A program made the translations under genes and the position numbers. A stretch of 64,000 nucleotides of DNA, taken from positions 1,002,001 to 1,066,000 of the forward strand of contig NZ_CP019334.1 in NCBI RefSeq assembly GCF_002163675.1, given 5' to 3'. Shown piece after piece: positions 18,525 through 28,121 of the stretch (position 1 is its first letter; each line of letters opens with the position of its first letter). The stretch is from Polaribacter sp. SA4-12 (GTDB taxonomy: Bacteria > Bacteroidota > Bacteroidia > Flavobacteriales > Flavobacteriaceae). A model generated the notes under the pieces. That model had not been told where the DNA came from. It saw nothing but the letters and a program-made list of their open reading frames with translations, and ran no database searches.

Positions 18525-18701
18525 ATCATTACAAATAAAAATACAAAGAATAATGGGCAAGAAATTTCTCGTAAAGACCCTCTAAAAAAGATTGGGAATT
18601 ACGGTAAATATGCTGCTTTAACTGCATTGGGTACTTATCCAATATTAAGTCCACAAAAAGCGCAAGCACAAAGTCCAGAAACTCCTGGAACTGGATTCTA
18701 G
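18525..18701 (+). pseudogene. Small Tat-signal-like ORF lacking a start codon
   Basis: The frame after the stop at 18522-18524 stays open to TAG at 18699-18701 and encodes NGQEISRKDPLKKIGNYGKY, then AALTALGTYPIL and an Ala/Gln-rich QKAQAQSPE tail. The S-R-K-x-x-L-K-K start plus hydrophobic stretch resembles small Tat-signal-like proteins that I recall from Flavobacteriia. No ATG, GTG or TTG precedes this; the only near-start codon is ATT at 18528. Adding one G after 18536 would create ATGAAAAATACAAAG in frame, so a one-base deletion of the start codon is likely. It is followed 25 nt later by a perfect terminator, which supports a once-real gene. Function unknown. Confidence 0.55.
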
Positions 18702-18726
18702 ATATAAAAGTTATAATTATTATTTT

Positions 18727-18767
18727 AAGAAGGTTAGGTGCTATCAAGCATCTAACCTTCTTTTTTT
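18727..18767 (+). terminator. Strong intrinsic terminator
   Basis: AAGAAGGTTAGGTGC (18727-18741) pairs with GCATCTAACCTTCTT (18748-18762) over 15 bp with one G-U pair and a 6-nt loop, followed by a T run. It ends the small Tat-like ORF transcript and insulates the giant gene downstream. Confidence 0.85.
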
Positions 18768-18779
18768 ATTTTAAAAATG

Positions 18780-18787
18780 TATATTTG
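18780..18787 (+). promoter_or_regulatory. -7 promoter box of the giant TSP3 gene
   Basis: TATATTTG matches TAnnTTTG exactly, 36 nt before the start codon at 18824 and just after the terminator. No clear -33 TTG is seen at normal spacing. Confidence 0.5.
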
Positions 18788-18823
18788 TAATAAATCCTCC
18801 CTACTTTACTATAAAAAAATTTT

Positions 18824-21800
18824 ATGAGAAAAAATATTTCTAAGATTTTTGAATTTTGGGGAATTCAATACTTAAAAAATAATTTCACCCACATTACTGT
18901 TCTAAGTATTACGCTACTTTTGGCTTTTTGTAATGAAACATATTCTCAATCTATACCTCCTACAAGTAGTACTTCAGAAATTTGTGGAGATTGTAACCCC
19001 ACTAACTGGCAAGATGCAGACATTGCAGAAGATGGTACACCAGACGTCTCTAACAAAGAGAAGGCGGGGGGTAATTTTTTACCTCCACTAACAGGTGGTT
19101 CTGTAGGTTATAACGCTACATGGAATATTAGTGGAGCTACAGGAGATCTTCCTTCACCACCAACAGCTATTAATGTACGTTGGATTACGATTAGAGATAT
19201 TGGTGATGTAAGTGGAAGTGGGCAATTTGAAGAAAATGTTGCTACAACGATTACTGATTTAGTAATAGGTAAACTATACAAAATAAAACTTTACACACTT
19301 ACCGCCAGATCAATGGAAGATGGTGGATCTGGTACAAATGAATATTACTCAGGAACTTATTTAGATCAATTTGCCTACACAGTAGAAGGTCAACCTAGAA
19401 GAGATGTTTTTAATATAACTCAAGATGTTTGGGGCCAAACAACCATTGTTTTTATTGCAACTGCAACTAGTCATAAATTCACACTATTTCCAGGAGTAGG
19501 TGCAGGTGGTGGAGATAATTTAGCAACACCTGTTGAAGCTGAATCTTTACACGTAGCTGTTGGTACTGTAGACGCTATAGTTCTTTTAGATTCTGATGGT
19601 GATGGTATAGATGATGGAACAGATATTGACGATGATAATGATGGTATTTTAGACACATTAGAAAATATTGGTGGAATCAACCCAAATGCAGATGCAGATG
19701 CAGATGGAATTCCAAATTATTTAGATGTAGATAATAATGGTGGTGGTACTTTAGGCGATCTAAATGGAGATGGTGTCCAAGATTATTTTGATTTTGATGG
19801 AGATGGTATTGCCAATCATTTAGATATAGATTCAGATAACGATGGTATTATAGATAATATTGAAGCACAACCAAGTACTACTCGTATACTCCCAACTGGT
19901 TCTGTGGGTGCAAATGGTTTATATGATGTTTATGAAAGTAATACAGAAGGAGGCGTTTATACAATTTCTCCAATAAATACAGATTTAATAACATTACCAG
20001 ATTATTTAGATATCGATGCAGATAATGATGGTATTCCAGATAATGTAGAGTTCCAAACCACTGCAGGATATATTGCCCCAAGTGGTATTGTCGGAGAAAA
20101 CGGTTTAGACAATTTATATGAAAATAACGATTCTTATTCCCCAGCAACAAACTTACCTGTAAATACAGATAGTGCGTTAAACAATTCAGATACAATACCA
20201 GATTATAGAGATTCTGATTCTGATGGAGATGAAACGCCAGATATTGAAGAAAATAATCGTTCTACAGATGGTATTACTAGTAATAATGTTCAACCAGATG
20301 CTCTTTCTGGTTTTGATGATGATAATGATGGTTTAGACAATAATTTTGATAATGATGTTAACACTCCTTCTAATTGGGATGTAAACGATGAAATTGAAGT
20401 GCTACCAACAAATTTATTTAACTCAGATCCTTTAGAAGATGCAGAAGTAGATTATAGAGATGATGTAACTGGTAAAGATACCGATGGTGATGGAATACCA
20501 GATATCGTAGATATAGATGATGATAATGATGGTATTTTAGATACTACAGAATGTCCTTTAATAAATACCGTAATTCCTACTGGAACTGCATCTGGCATAG
20601 CAGATTATAGCAGTGTAGGGAATCCTCAAAATGCAATAAATGGAAATAATAATCAAAGAGCATCGTTAAATAGTGTTAATGATTATTTAATAGTAGATTT
20701 AGGGTATATCATTCCAAATAATATAGTTATTTCTATAAGAGCAAAATCTAATAATTCTCCTAACCATGAAATGTCTGTTGAGCAATCTCTAGATGGAGTT
20801 ACCTTTAGTAACTTACAAAATGACACTTTTGGTAATAATACTGAAGTAGCAAAAACATATACATTAGTAGGAACTTCAAGATTTATTCGAATAAAACTAA
20901 GCGTAGATGATGGAGCTGGTTCTTTACAAATAGACAATGTTACATATGCAGCATTTACTTTAGTAGATTGCCAAGATACAGATAGTGATGGCATTCCAGA
21001 TTCTTTAGATATTGATTCAGATAATGATGGAATTATAGACAATAGAGAAGCTCAAGACAATACTTATGTACTTCCAACAGGAAGTGTTGGAGCAAATGGA
21101 TTGTATGATATCTATGAAAATGGAACAGATGGAGGCACTTACAATTTTCCATTAGAAAACACAGATCTAGATATTATTCCAGATTATTTAGATTTAGATT
21201 CAGATGATGATGGTATTCCAGATAATGTAGAAGCGCAAACAACATCTGGCTATGAAGCACCAAACCTTGTTCCTGGAGTAAACGGTTTAGATAGTCGTTA
21301 CGACTTTACAGATAATTATAACTCAGCAGGTTTAACTCCTGTAAATACTGATGGAGTTGACAATCCAGATTATAGAGACGATAATTCAGATGGTGATTTA
21401 AAGCCAGATATTGAAGAAAATGGAGATACAGACAACACATTAAGTGGTAATGATTTAAACAACAATGGTATTGATGATAATTTTGATGCATTTGGTAATT
21501 TAGCTTTTGATGTAAATGATGATAAAGACACCCCTTCAATACATTTACCAGATACAGATGCAGATGTAAATTCAGGTGGAGATGTAGATTATAGAGACGA
21601 TTTTGATGGCATAGATACAGATGGAGACGGTATAGCCGACAGTACTGATATTGATGATGATAATGATGGTATTTTAGACATAGATGAATGTGGTTCTGTT
21701 GTATTCCCTATAGGAAATGCAACTGCAGCTCCAATCTCTAATGATGTTAGTAATCCTACTAATGCTTTATTAGAAATAACAGGTAATGCTGTTTTAAATA

Positions 21801-24800
21801 ATAATAATGATTTTTTAATCATAGATTTAGGTAGAACAATTGTAATGGGTACAATTATTACAATTCGTTCTTCAGTAGGTAATACGATTAACACAATGGA
21901 AGTTCAATCTTCTATTGGAACTTCTGGGTTTGCAAATAATGCCTCTTTCTCTTATATTACAATCAACGCATATATAAATCAACAATATACACTAGTTGCT
22001 GATGCTAGATATATAAGAATCTCAATGATAAGAGATAATAGTAATCTAAGAATTGATGGAATAACCTATGATTCTTATACAGATCCTTGTGGTTTAGATA
22101 CAGATGGAGATGGTATTATAAACTCTTTAGATTTAGATTCAGATAACGACGGTATTTTAGACAATATAGAAGCACAATCAACAGTTGGCTATGTTGCTCC
22201 TTCTACAGATACAGATAATGATGCAGATAATGATGGTTTAAATGATGCTTATGATACAGATTGTACAATAGGTAGTCCTTGTGGTATTAGTAATACTGTT
22301 GGGGCTGATATATCAACAGCACCAATAAACTCAGATACTGATGCTCTAGGTTTTAATTTACCAGATTATATAGATATAGATTCAGATAATGATGGTATTC
22401 CAGATAATATAGAAGCACAAACTACACAAGGTTATGTTCCTCCTTCTGGCAATGTTGGTGTAAATGGTGTAGATGCTGCCTATGAAAATAATGACACTTA
22501 TACAAGTGTAACAGGTCTAACACCTTTAGATTTTGACAATACGGTTCCTAATTTACCTGATTATAGAGATAATGATTCAGATAATGATGGAACTCCAGAC
22601 ATCGAAGAAAATGGAGGTAGTAATAGTATTAGCGGAACTGATACTGATGGAGATGGTTTAGACGATAATTTTGAAGGCGCAAATACCGGCGATATAGATG
22701 CTAATGACGAAATTGATGACCCATTACTTAGTATATTACCAGATGCAGATGGAGATAAAAATGGAGCAGGAGATTTAGACTATAGAGATGCAATAAACAG
22801 TCCTGATACAGATGGCGATTCAATTATAGACAGTATAGATATAGATGATGATAATGATGGAATTTTAGACACATTAGAAAATGTTGGTGGAATTAACCCA
22901 AATGCAGATTCTGATGGTGATGGTATTCCAAATTATTTAGATGTTGATGATAATGGAGGAGGTACTTTAGGCGATCTGAATGGAGACGGTGTTCAAGATT
23001 ATTTTGATTTAGATGGAGATGGTGTTGCAAATCATTTAGATATCGATTCAGATAACGATGGTATACCTGATAATATAGAAGCACAACCAACAGCTACTTA
23101 CTTTGCTCCTTCTGGCCCAGTTGGTGCTAATGGATTGTATAATATTTATGGAAGTGATGATAACGACTTAGCTGCAACCAGTTTCCCAATAGAAAACACA
23201 GATGGTACAGATACCCCAGATTTTTTAGATTTAGATTCAGATAACGATGGAACTCCAGATATCGACGAAAATGGAAATGGAGATACATTCAATGCTACAG
23301 ATACAGATGGAGATGGTTTAGTTGATATTTTTGACACCGTAGATAATACAACAGAACCTTGGGATTCTAATGATAGTATAAACAATCCACTTTCAAGTAT
23401 TTTACCTGACACTGACGGAGACTCTGGTTCTGGTGGAGATTTGGATTACAGAGATGATTCAGATGATACTGTTCTTGTTTCTCTTGATGATGCTACGCTA
23501 TGGTTAAGAGCAGATATGGATGTAACTGGAGATGCAACTGTTACTAGTTGGGTAGATCAAACTACAGGCTTAGATTTTACAGGTACTGGAGGTACTAATT
23601 CACCAGACAATACTGTTGCAGCCAACAACCTAAACTTTAATCCAGTAGTAACTTTTAACAGTGGGAACGATGTTTTAACAAATACCAATGACTTAGATCC
23701 AAGAACTATGTATATTGTGTATAATGATGTTTCTACGGCATCATCTACAACACCATTTACAAATAATGATGGAAATGGTATTGGGTTTGGTCATACATCA
23801 GAAGATCAAATTTATAACGACCCTGACACACCTTCAGATGTTAGAAATGGAGTTGAATATGTTAGTGGTTTTGAAGATAATTTTTTAACTAGAGATAGAC
23901 CCGATAATTATGAATTACATTCAAGAGTTTTCGCCAATAATCTGCCTAACGCTAGTCATACCTACTACGTAGGTAGAGATAGAACAGACAATACAAGAGG
24001 TATAATTGGTAGTATTGCAGAAATAATGTTGTTTAGTGTTGCTCATACAGATATACAAAGACAGCAAATAGAAAGTTATTTAGCTCTAAAATATGGGTTT
24101 ACTTTAAACGGAACAGAAGTCGCTGGAGGAATTATTGAAGGAAATTATGTAACAGAAGATTTAACTGTTATTTGGGATAATGATATCGTAAAAACCTACC
24201 ATAATGATGTAGCGGGTATTGGTAAAGATATGGCTATGGAGTTCTTACAAAAACAATCTAAATCTATCAACTCAGATGCTGTAATAACAATTGGTTTAGG
24301 TGCTATTTCCAATACTAGTGTTAATAACTCTAATTTTGCTAATACTAATAATATAACTGGTAATAAATCTTTCTTAGTTTGGGGTAATAACGGAGCTAGC
24401 TTAACAAATAACTCTTCTACACCAATTCTTTGTTCAGAAAAAAAACAATTAGATCGTGTTTGGAAAATAGTAGAAACAGGTACTATTGGAACTGTTGAAG
24501 TTGCTATTATTAAAGACAATGGAAGTGGTTTTGTTTTTGATACAGTTCTTGATCTTGGTCTTACAAACGAAATTCCAGTAATAATCGTTGCTGATGACCC
24601 TAGTTTCACTACCAATGTTAGACATATACCACTAACTATAAGACAAATAGACGGATCAAGTGATCACTTAGTAGCAAATATAGATTTTAATGGCACAAAA
24701 TACTTCACTTATGCTGTAATTAACGCCATTTTTTGGAATGGAGATGCAACAACAAAATGGACAGGAGCCTCTGATGGTAGTAGCTTTCCTCCAACTATAG

Positions 24801-26572
24801 ATGATGATGTATTAAATGAAGATGGTACTAAAGTATTAATTATTGATGGAGAAACCTCTGAAACAAGTGCCATTTTATCAAGTAGCGCAAATGTAGAGTG
24901 TGTTTGGATAAAACCCAATTCTAAATTAATAGTAAATAACACTAAATTTTTAGAATTTGATGGCGAACTCAAATTGGAAGGTGAAATTAAGTTAATTGGT
25001 AATGCTCATTTAGTACAATCTCATTTAGGATTTACAAATGTTAGTGGAAACGGTAAACTTTATAGAGACCAGAAAACATCTGTACCTAATATATATAGAT
25101 ATAATTATTGGTCTTCACCTGTTGTTCCTGCTTTAGGAGATTCACAGTTTACTGTAGAAGGTGTTATGAATGATGGTACAACACCAACCTCAGAAAACTC
25201 AAGTATTAATCCAATTACTTTCCTACAATGGGATGGTGACTTAAGTGATATTACAAATACAAATGGAACTACTGATAATCCAATAAAAATTGCTAGCCAT
25301 TGGATTTATTCTTATACCAGTGATGGTAATGGCGGAGATAGAAATGCTTGGATTCACAAAAAAAATGATGGTTTAATTGCAATTGGAGATGGTTATACAA
25401 TGAAAAGTACAGGAAGAGTTCCTCAAAACTTTACATTTGTTGGTACACCTAATGATGGTACAATTAACAAAACAATTACTCCTGGAGACGTTTATCTAGT
25501 AGGAAATCCCTACCCTAGCGCTATTGATGCAGATTTATTCATTACAGATAATAATCCAATACTCGATGGTACGCTTTATTTTTGGGAGCATTTAGGAGAA
25601 AGTACAACCACAGCTTCTGTAGAAGGACATGGTACATATGGATATATTGGTGGGTATTCTATAAGAAACCAAGCACAAGGAATAGCTGCAAACACTATTG
25701 TAACCGGAACAGCAGGCCTTAGTGGTGGTGATGGAAGTTACACCTCACCTTCACAGTTTATTCCTGTAGGGCAAGCTTTTTTCGTTGAAGCCCTTAATGG
25801 TGGAACTTTTTCTTTTGAAAATTCACAAAGAGTTTATAGCGACAACAATACTCTATTAAAAGGTGCTGCGAAAACTAAAATAGTAGCATTATCTTCTTTT
25901 AAAGTAGGTTTTAATTACATCAATAAAAATAATATAAATATTCATAGGCAATTGGGTGTCAATTTTAAAAGTGGAAATACGTTTAATTATGACAATGGTT
26001 TCGATAGTCAAATTTTTGATATACAACCAACAGATGCATATTGGCAATTTGAAGACGGCAAAAACTTAGCTATTGCTGGTTTAGGAGAAATTACTAAAGA
26101 GATGCAAATCCCCATAGCTTTGAATATAGATTCTGATAAACCTGTTTATATTCTAGTTGATGAAAAGGTAAATATGGATTCATATAAACTTTACCTTGTA
26201 GATTTATTTAATGGTCAAATTCATAATTTACAAAAACCTGTAGAATTAAATCTTCCTAAAGGAGAATATGTAAATCGTTTTGCTATTGTTTTTAATGCAT
26301 TAACATTAAATCTAAAAGATATAGAATTAGGAAACGATATTTCAACTTATGTAGACAACAATTTAAAGGAGCTTGTAATTAAAAATAAAGGTCCTAAAAT
26401 TATCACAAAAGTTGAGTTATTCAATATTCTTGGTCAAAAAGTAAAAGAATGGAAAAACCTTGAAAACACAAACTTGCATAAACTAAAAGTTGATGCATTA
26501 TCATCTACAATATATATAGTTAAAGTACAAACAGAACAAGGAAACCTTACTAAGAAAATAATGATAGATTAA
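18824..26572 (+). CDS. Giant secreted protein with thrombospondin type 3 repeats and T9SS sorting domain
   Basis: The 2582-residue protein has a long signal region (residues 1-42, hydrophobic HITVLSITLLLAFC). A beta domain follows (about 45-250), then a long stretch (about 255-1545) of calcium-binding thrombospondin type 3 repeats with many DSDNDGI and DTDGDGI units. Two discoidin-like beta domains interrupt the repeats (about 582-715 and 955-1087, each with DYLIVDLG or DFLIIDLG). A LamG-like/DUF8202-type domain (LWLRADMDV, about 1549-1770) and further beta domains lead to a C-terminal T9SS type A-like sorting domain (LFNILGQKVKEW ... KKIMID). It is probably a cell-surface or released adhesin or matrix protein stabilised by calcium. 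Its ligand is unknown. It is transcribed alone between two terminators. Confidence 0.9.
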   Translation: MRKNISKIFEFWGIQYLKNNFTHITVLSITLLLAFCNETYSQSIPPTSSTSEICGDCNPTNWQDADIAEDGTPDVSNKEKAGGNFLPPLTGGSVGYNATWNISGATGDLPSPPTAINVRWITIRDIGDVSGSGQFEENVATTITDLVIGKLYKIKLYTLTARSMEDGGSGTNEYYSGTYLDQFAYTVEGQPRRDVFNITQDVWGQTTIVFIATATSHKFTLFPGVGAGGGDNLATPVEAESLHVAVGTVDAIVLLDSDGDGIDDGTDIDDDNDGILDTLENIGGINPNADADADGIPNYLDVDNNGGGTLGDLNGDGVQDYFDFDGDGIANHLDIDSDNDGIIDNIEAQPSTTRILPTGSVGANGLYDVYESNTEGGVYTISPINTDLITLPDYLDIDADNDGIPDNVEFQTTAGYIAPSGIVGENGLDNLYENNDSYSPATNLPVNTDSALNNSDTIPDYRDSDSDGDETPDIEENNRSTDGITSNNVQPDALSGFDDDNDGLDNNFDNDVNTPSNWDVNDEIEVLPTNLFNSDPLEDAEVDYRDDVTGKDTDGDGIPDIVDIDDDNDGILDTTECPLINTVIPTGTASGIADYSSVGNPQNAINGNNNQRASLNSVNDYLIVDLGYIIPNNIVISIRAKSNNSPNHEMSVEQSLDGVTFSNLQNDTFGNNTEVAKTYTLVGTSRFIRIKLSVDDGAGSLQIDNVTYAAFTLVDCQDTDSDGIPDSLDIDSDNDGIIDNREAQDNTYVLPTGSVGANGLYDIYENGTDGGTYNFPLENTDLDIIPDYLDLDSDDDGIPDNVEAQTTSGYEAPNLVPGVNGLDSRYDFTDNYNSAGLTPVNTDGVDNPDYRDDNSDGDLKPDIEENGDTDNTLSGNDLNNNGIDDNFDAFGNLAFDVNDDKDTPSIHLPDTDADVNSGGDVDYRDDFDGIDTDGDGIADSTDIDDDNDGILDIDECGSVVFPIGNATAAPISNDVSNPTNALLEITGNAVLNNNNDFLIIDLGRTIVMGTIITIRSSVGNTINTMEVQSSIGTSGFANNASFSYITINAYINQQYTLVADARYIRISMIRDNSNLRIDGITYDSYTDPCGLDTDGDGIINSLDLDSDNDGILDNIEAQSTVGYVAPSTDTDNDADNDGLNDAYDTDCTIGSPCGISNTVGADISTAPINSDTDALGFNLPDYIDIDSDNDGIPDNIEAQTTQGYVPPSGNVGVNGVDAAYENNDTYTSVTGLTPLDFDNTVPNLPDYRDNDSDNDGTPDIEENGGSNSISGTDTDGDGLDDNFEGANTGDIDANDEIDDPLLSILPDADGDKNGAGDLDYRDAINSPDTDGDSIIDSIDIDDDNDGILDTLENVGGINPNADSDGDGIPNYLDVDDNGGGTLGDLNGDGVQDYFDLDGDGVANHLDIDSDNDGIPDNIEAQPTATYFAPSGPVGANGLYNIYGSDDNDLAATSFPIENTDGTDTPDFLDLDSDNDGTPDIDENGNGDTFNATDTDGDGLVDIFDTVDNTTEPWDSNDSINNPLSSILPDTDGDSGSGGDLDYRDDSDDTVLVSLDDATLWLRADMDVTGDATVTSWVDQTTGLDFTGTGGTNSPDNTVAANNLNFNPVVTFNSGNDVLTNTNDLDPRTMYIVYNDVSTASSTTPFTNNDGNGIGFGHTSEDQIYNDPDTPSDVRNGVEYVSGFEDNFLTRDRPDNYELHSRVFANNLPNASHTYYVGRDRTDNTRGIIGSIAEIMLFSVAHTDIQRQQIESYLALKYGFTLNGTEVAGGIIEGNYVTEDLTVIWDNDIVKTYHNDVAGIGKDMAMEFLQKQSKSINSDAVITIGLGAISNTSVNNSNFANTNNITGNKSFLVWGNNGASLTNNSSTPILCSEKKQLDRVWKIVETGTIGTVEVAIIKDNGSGFVFDTVLDLGLTNEIPVIIVADDPSFTTNVRHIPLTIRQIDGSSDHLVANIDFNGTKYFTYAVINAIFWNGDATTKWTGASDGSSFPPTIDDDVLNEDGTKVLIIDGETSETSAILSSSANVECVWIKPNSKLIVNNTKFLEFDGELKLEGEIKLIGNAHLVQSHLGFTNVSGNGKLYRDQKTSVPNIYRYNYWSSPVVPALGDSQFTVEGVMNDGTTPTSENSSINPITFLQWDGDLSDITNTNGTTDNPIKIASHWIYSYTSDGNGGDRNAWIHKKNDGLIAIGDGYTMKSTGRVPQNFTFVGTPNDGTINKTITPGDVYLVGNPYPSAIDADLFITDNNPILDGTLYFWEHLGESTTTASVEGHGTYGYIGGYSIRNQAQGIAANTIVTGTAGLSGGDGSYTSPSQFIPVGQAFFVEALNGGTFSFENSQRVYSDNNTLLKGAAKTKIVALSSFKVGFNYINKNNINIHRQLGVNFKSGNTFNYDNGFDSQIFDIQPTDAYWQFEDGKNLAIAGLGEITKEMQIPIALNIDSDKPVYILVDEKVNMDSYKLYLVDLFNGQIHNLQKPVELNLPKGEYVNRFAIVFNALTLNLKDIELGNDISTYVDNNLKELVIKNKGPKIITKVELFNILGQKVKEWKNLENTNLHKLKVDALSSTIYIVKVQTEQGNLTKKIMID
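19640..19874 (+). repeat. Internal direct repeat in the giant gene, copy 1
   Basis: These 235 bp align without gaps to 22856-23090, both encoding LDTLEN, IGGINPNAD or VGGINPNAD, then GGGTLGDLNGDGVQDYFD. The strong DNA-level likeness points to duplication of a repeat block inside the gene. Confidence 0.75.
22856..23090 (+). repeat. Internal direct repeat in the giant gene, copy 2
   Basis: This is the second copy of the 235-bp block at 19640-19874, about 3.2 kb downstream within the same coding sequence and in the same frame. Confidence 0.75.
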
Positions 26573-26594
26573 TTTTATAGTCCTTCATTAAAAC

Positions 26595-26632
26595 AAAAAA
26601 AAGAGCAGTTTATAACTGCTCTTTTTTTTTTT
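26595..26632. terminator. Bidirectional terminator between convergent genes
   Basis: GAGCAGTT (26603-26610) and AACTGCTC (26614-26621) are flanked by an A run on the left and a T run on the right. The hairpin therefore works for the giant gene on the plus strand and for the DUF1569 gene on the minus strand. Confidence 0.85.
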
Positions 26633-26648
26633 AATATATTATCAACTC

Positions 26649-27101
26649 CTATACTCCAAACTGATTTAAATGATGATCTAGGTGTTTATAAAATGAATTA
26701 TTCCATTCTATTGCTGTTAGTTTTCCAAAAGAATGAGATTCTTTACCTTCAAAATACCCTTCTCCTAATTCTTGAGTTTTAACAATATAATCGATCAAGC
26801 GTTTCTTTTCATCATCAAAATTCTTATCCTCTTTCATTATAAATTGAGGTGCAGTTTTACCATTTTTAGAATATGGTTTTTCAGAAACAACTATATTTTT
26901 TACAAACATCTTTAAAATAAACCTTGCAAACGCATTTGGTTTTCTATGCCTGTCTGTATAAACCATTTCATAGGTTACAGAACAATGTGCTAACATTTGA
27001 CCAACAGACATTTTACCCCAATTTGGTTGCGAAGTAGCAGTTAACTTTTCTATTCTTGCAATTACTTCATCAGTAATTTCTTTGGTAAATATGTTTTTCA
27101 T
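26649..27101 (-). CDS. DUF1569 (DinB-like) protein
   Basis: The 150-residue cytoplasmic protein has the DUF1569 pattern: NWGKMSVGQMLAHCSVTYEM near residues 28-47 and a C-terminal FYKHLDHHLNQFGV. The conserved His residues (HC near 42 and HLDHH near 140) resemble metal ligands of the DinB four-helix fold. Its biochemical role is unknown. It follows holA by a 1-nt gap on the same strand, so the two are probably co-transcribed, though no functional link is evident. Confidence 0.82.
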   Translation of the reverse strand: MKNIFTKEITDEVIARIEKLTATSQPNWGKMSVGQMLAHCSVTYEMVYTDRHRKPNAFARFILKMFVKNIVVSEKPYSKNGKTAPQFIMKEDKNFDDEKKRLIDYIVKTQELGEGYFEGKESHSFGKLTAIEWNNSFYKHLDHHLNQFGV

Positions 27102-27102
27102 C

Positions 27103-28104
27103 TTAATGTAAAATTTTAAATAATAATTCTTTTAAAATATCTTTCTGAGATTGACTCGCTCCTACTCCTTTACTCTTTACATCTGCGTCTCTTAAAGTTG
27201 CAATTACTTGCGCTACTTTTCGCATCGGATAATTTCTGGCAGCTAAAAAATATTCATCAACAAAATAAGGACTAACACCTATAGATTTAGCAACTGAATT
27301 TTTAGATTTATCTTGTAAACCATGAAATGAAAGTAACTGTGTAAAAAAACCATTTAACAAAGAAATAGTCATTACCAAAGGATTATTTTTTGGGTTTTCT
27401 GCAAAATAATTTATAATTCTATTCGCTTTTACAATATTCTTCTCTCCTACTGCTTTTCGTAATTCGAAATTATTAAAGTCTTTAGAAATACCTATATTTT
27501 CTTCAATATGAGTATCATCTATAATTGTTTCTTTGGGTAAAATTAGCATTAACTTATCTAATTCATTAGAAATCTTACTCAAATCAGTTCCTAAAAACTC
27601 CACTAACATTTGTGATGCTTTTGGTTCTATCTGATACTTTTTTCCGCTTAAAACTCTACGAATCCAATCTGAAACTTGATTCTCGTATAATTTTTTGCTC
27701 TCATAAATAAAACCTGTTTTTGCAATTGCTTTGTGCAACTTCTTACGCTTATCAAGTTTTTTATATTTATAATTTAACACTAAAACAGTAGTTGGTTGTG
27801 GATTCTCTGCATAAGAAACCAATTTTTCAATATTTCTACTTAAATCTTGCGCCTCTTTTACAATAATAACTTGTCTTTCAGCCATCATTGGATACCTTTT
27901 TGCAGAAGAAACAATATCTTCTATACTAGCATCTCTACCATACATAACCTGCTGATTGAAGCCTTTTTCCGCTTCATCCAAAATATTTTCTTCAATAAAA
28001 TCAGAAATTTTATCAATGTAATAAGGCTCATCACCCATTAAAAAATAGATAGGTTTTATATTTCCTTTCTTTATATCTGAAACAATGTTTCTTATTTCGT
28101 TCAT
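27103..28104 (-). CDS. holA: DNA polymerase III subunit delta
   Basis: The 333-residue protein has the HolA N-terminal AAA-like domain (YFLMGDEPYYIDKISDFIEE, ADVKSKG region near the C-terminus) and the family's usual length. Typical stretches include VSSAKRYPMMAERQVIIVKEA and LDKLMLILP. It is the wrench subunit of the clamp loader that opens the sliding clamp during replication. It is divergent from the small nuclease-like gene at 28122, with only 17 nt between the start codons, an arrangement I recall as common in Bacteroidota. Confidence 0.93.
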   Translation of the reverse strand: MNEIRNIVSDIKKGNIKPIYFLMGDEPYYIDKISDFIEENILDEAEKGFNQQVMYGRDASIEDIVSSAKRYPMMAERQVIIVKEAQDLSRNIEKLVSYAENPQPTTVLVLNYKYKKLDKRKKLHKAIAKTGFIYESKKLYENQVSDWIRRVLSGKKYQIEPKASQMLVEFLGTDLSKISNELDKLMLILPKETIIDDTHIEENIGISKDFNNFELRKAVGEKNIVKANRIINYFAENPKNNPLVMTISLLNGFFTQLLSFHGLQDKSKNSVAKSIGVSPYFVDEYFLAARNYPMRKVAQVIATLRDADVKSKGVGASQSQKDILKELLFKILH

Positions 28105-28109
28105 TTTCT

Positions 28110-28117
28110 TACTTTTG
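28110..28117 (+). promoter_or_regulatory. -7 box abutting the start codon at 28122
   Basis: TACTTTTG matches TAnnTTTG exactly and ends 4 nt before ATG 28122. The -33 element would lie inside the divergent holA coding sequence. A transcript starting here would have almost no leader. Confidence 0.5.
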
Positions 28118-28121
28118 ATTG

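Noticed and set aside
18529..18747. 72-residue minus-strand ORF
   Set aside because: It begins inside a strong plus-strand terminator and is antisense to the Tat-like ORF, with no family likeness.
19471..23412. Several minus-strand ORFs of 65-119 codons within the giant gene
   Set aside because: They arise from the repetitive DNA of the TSP3 repeats and have biased compositions rich in His, Leu, Tyr or Ser.
19590..23460. Possible CRISPR-like or tandem DNA repeat array
   Set aside because: The repeats are protein-coding Asp-rich TSP3 units of irregular spacing in one open frame, without spacers or cas genes.
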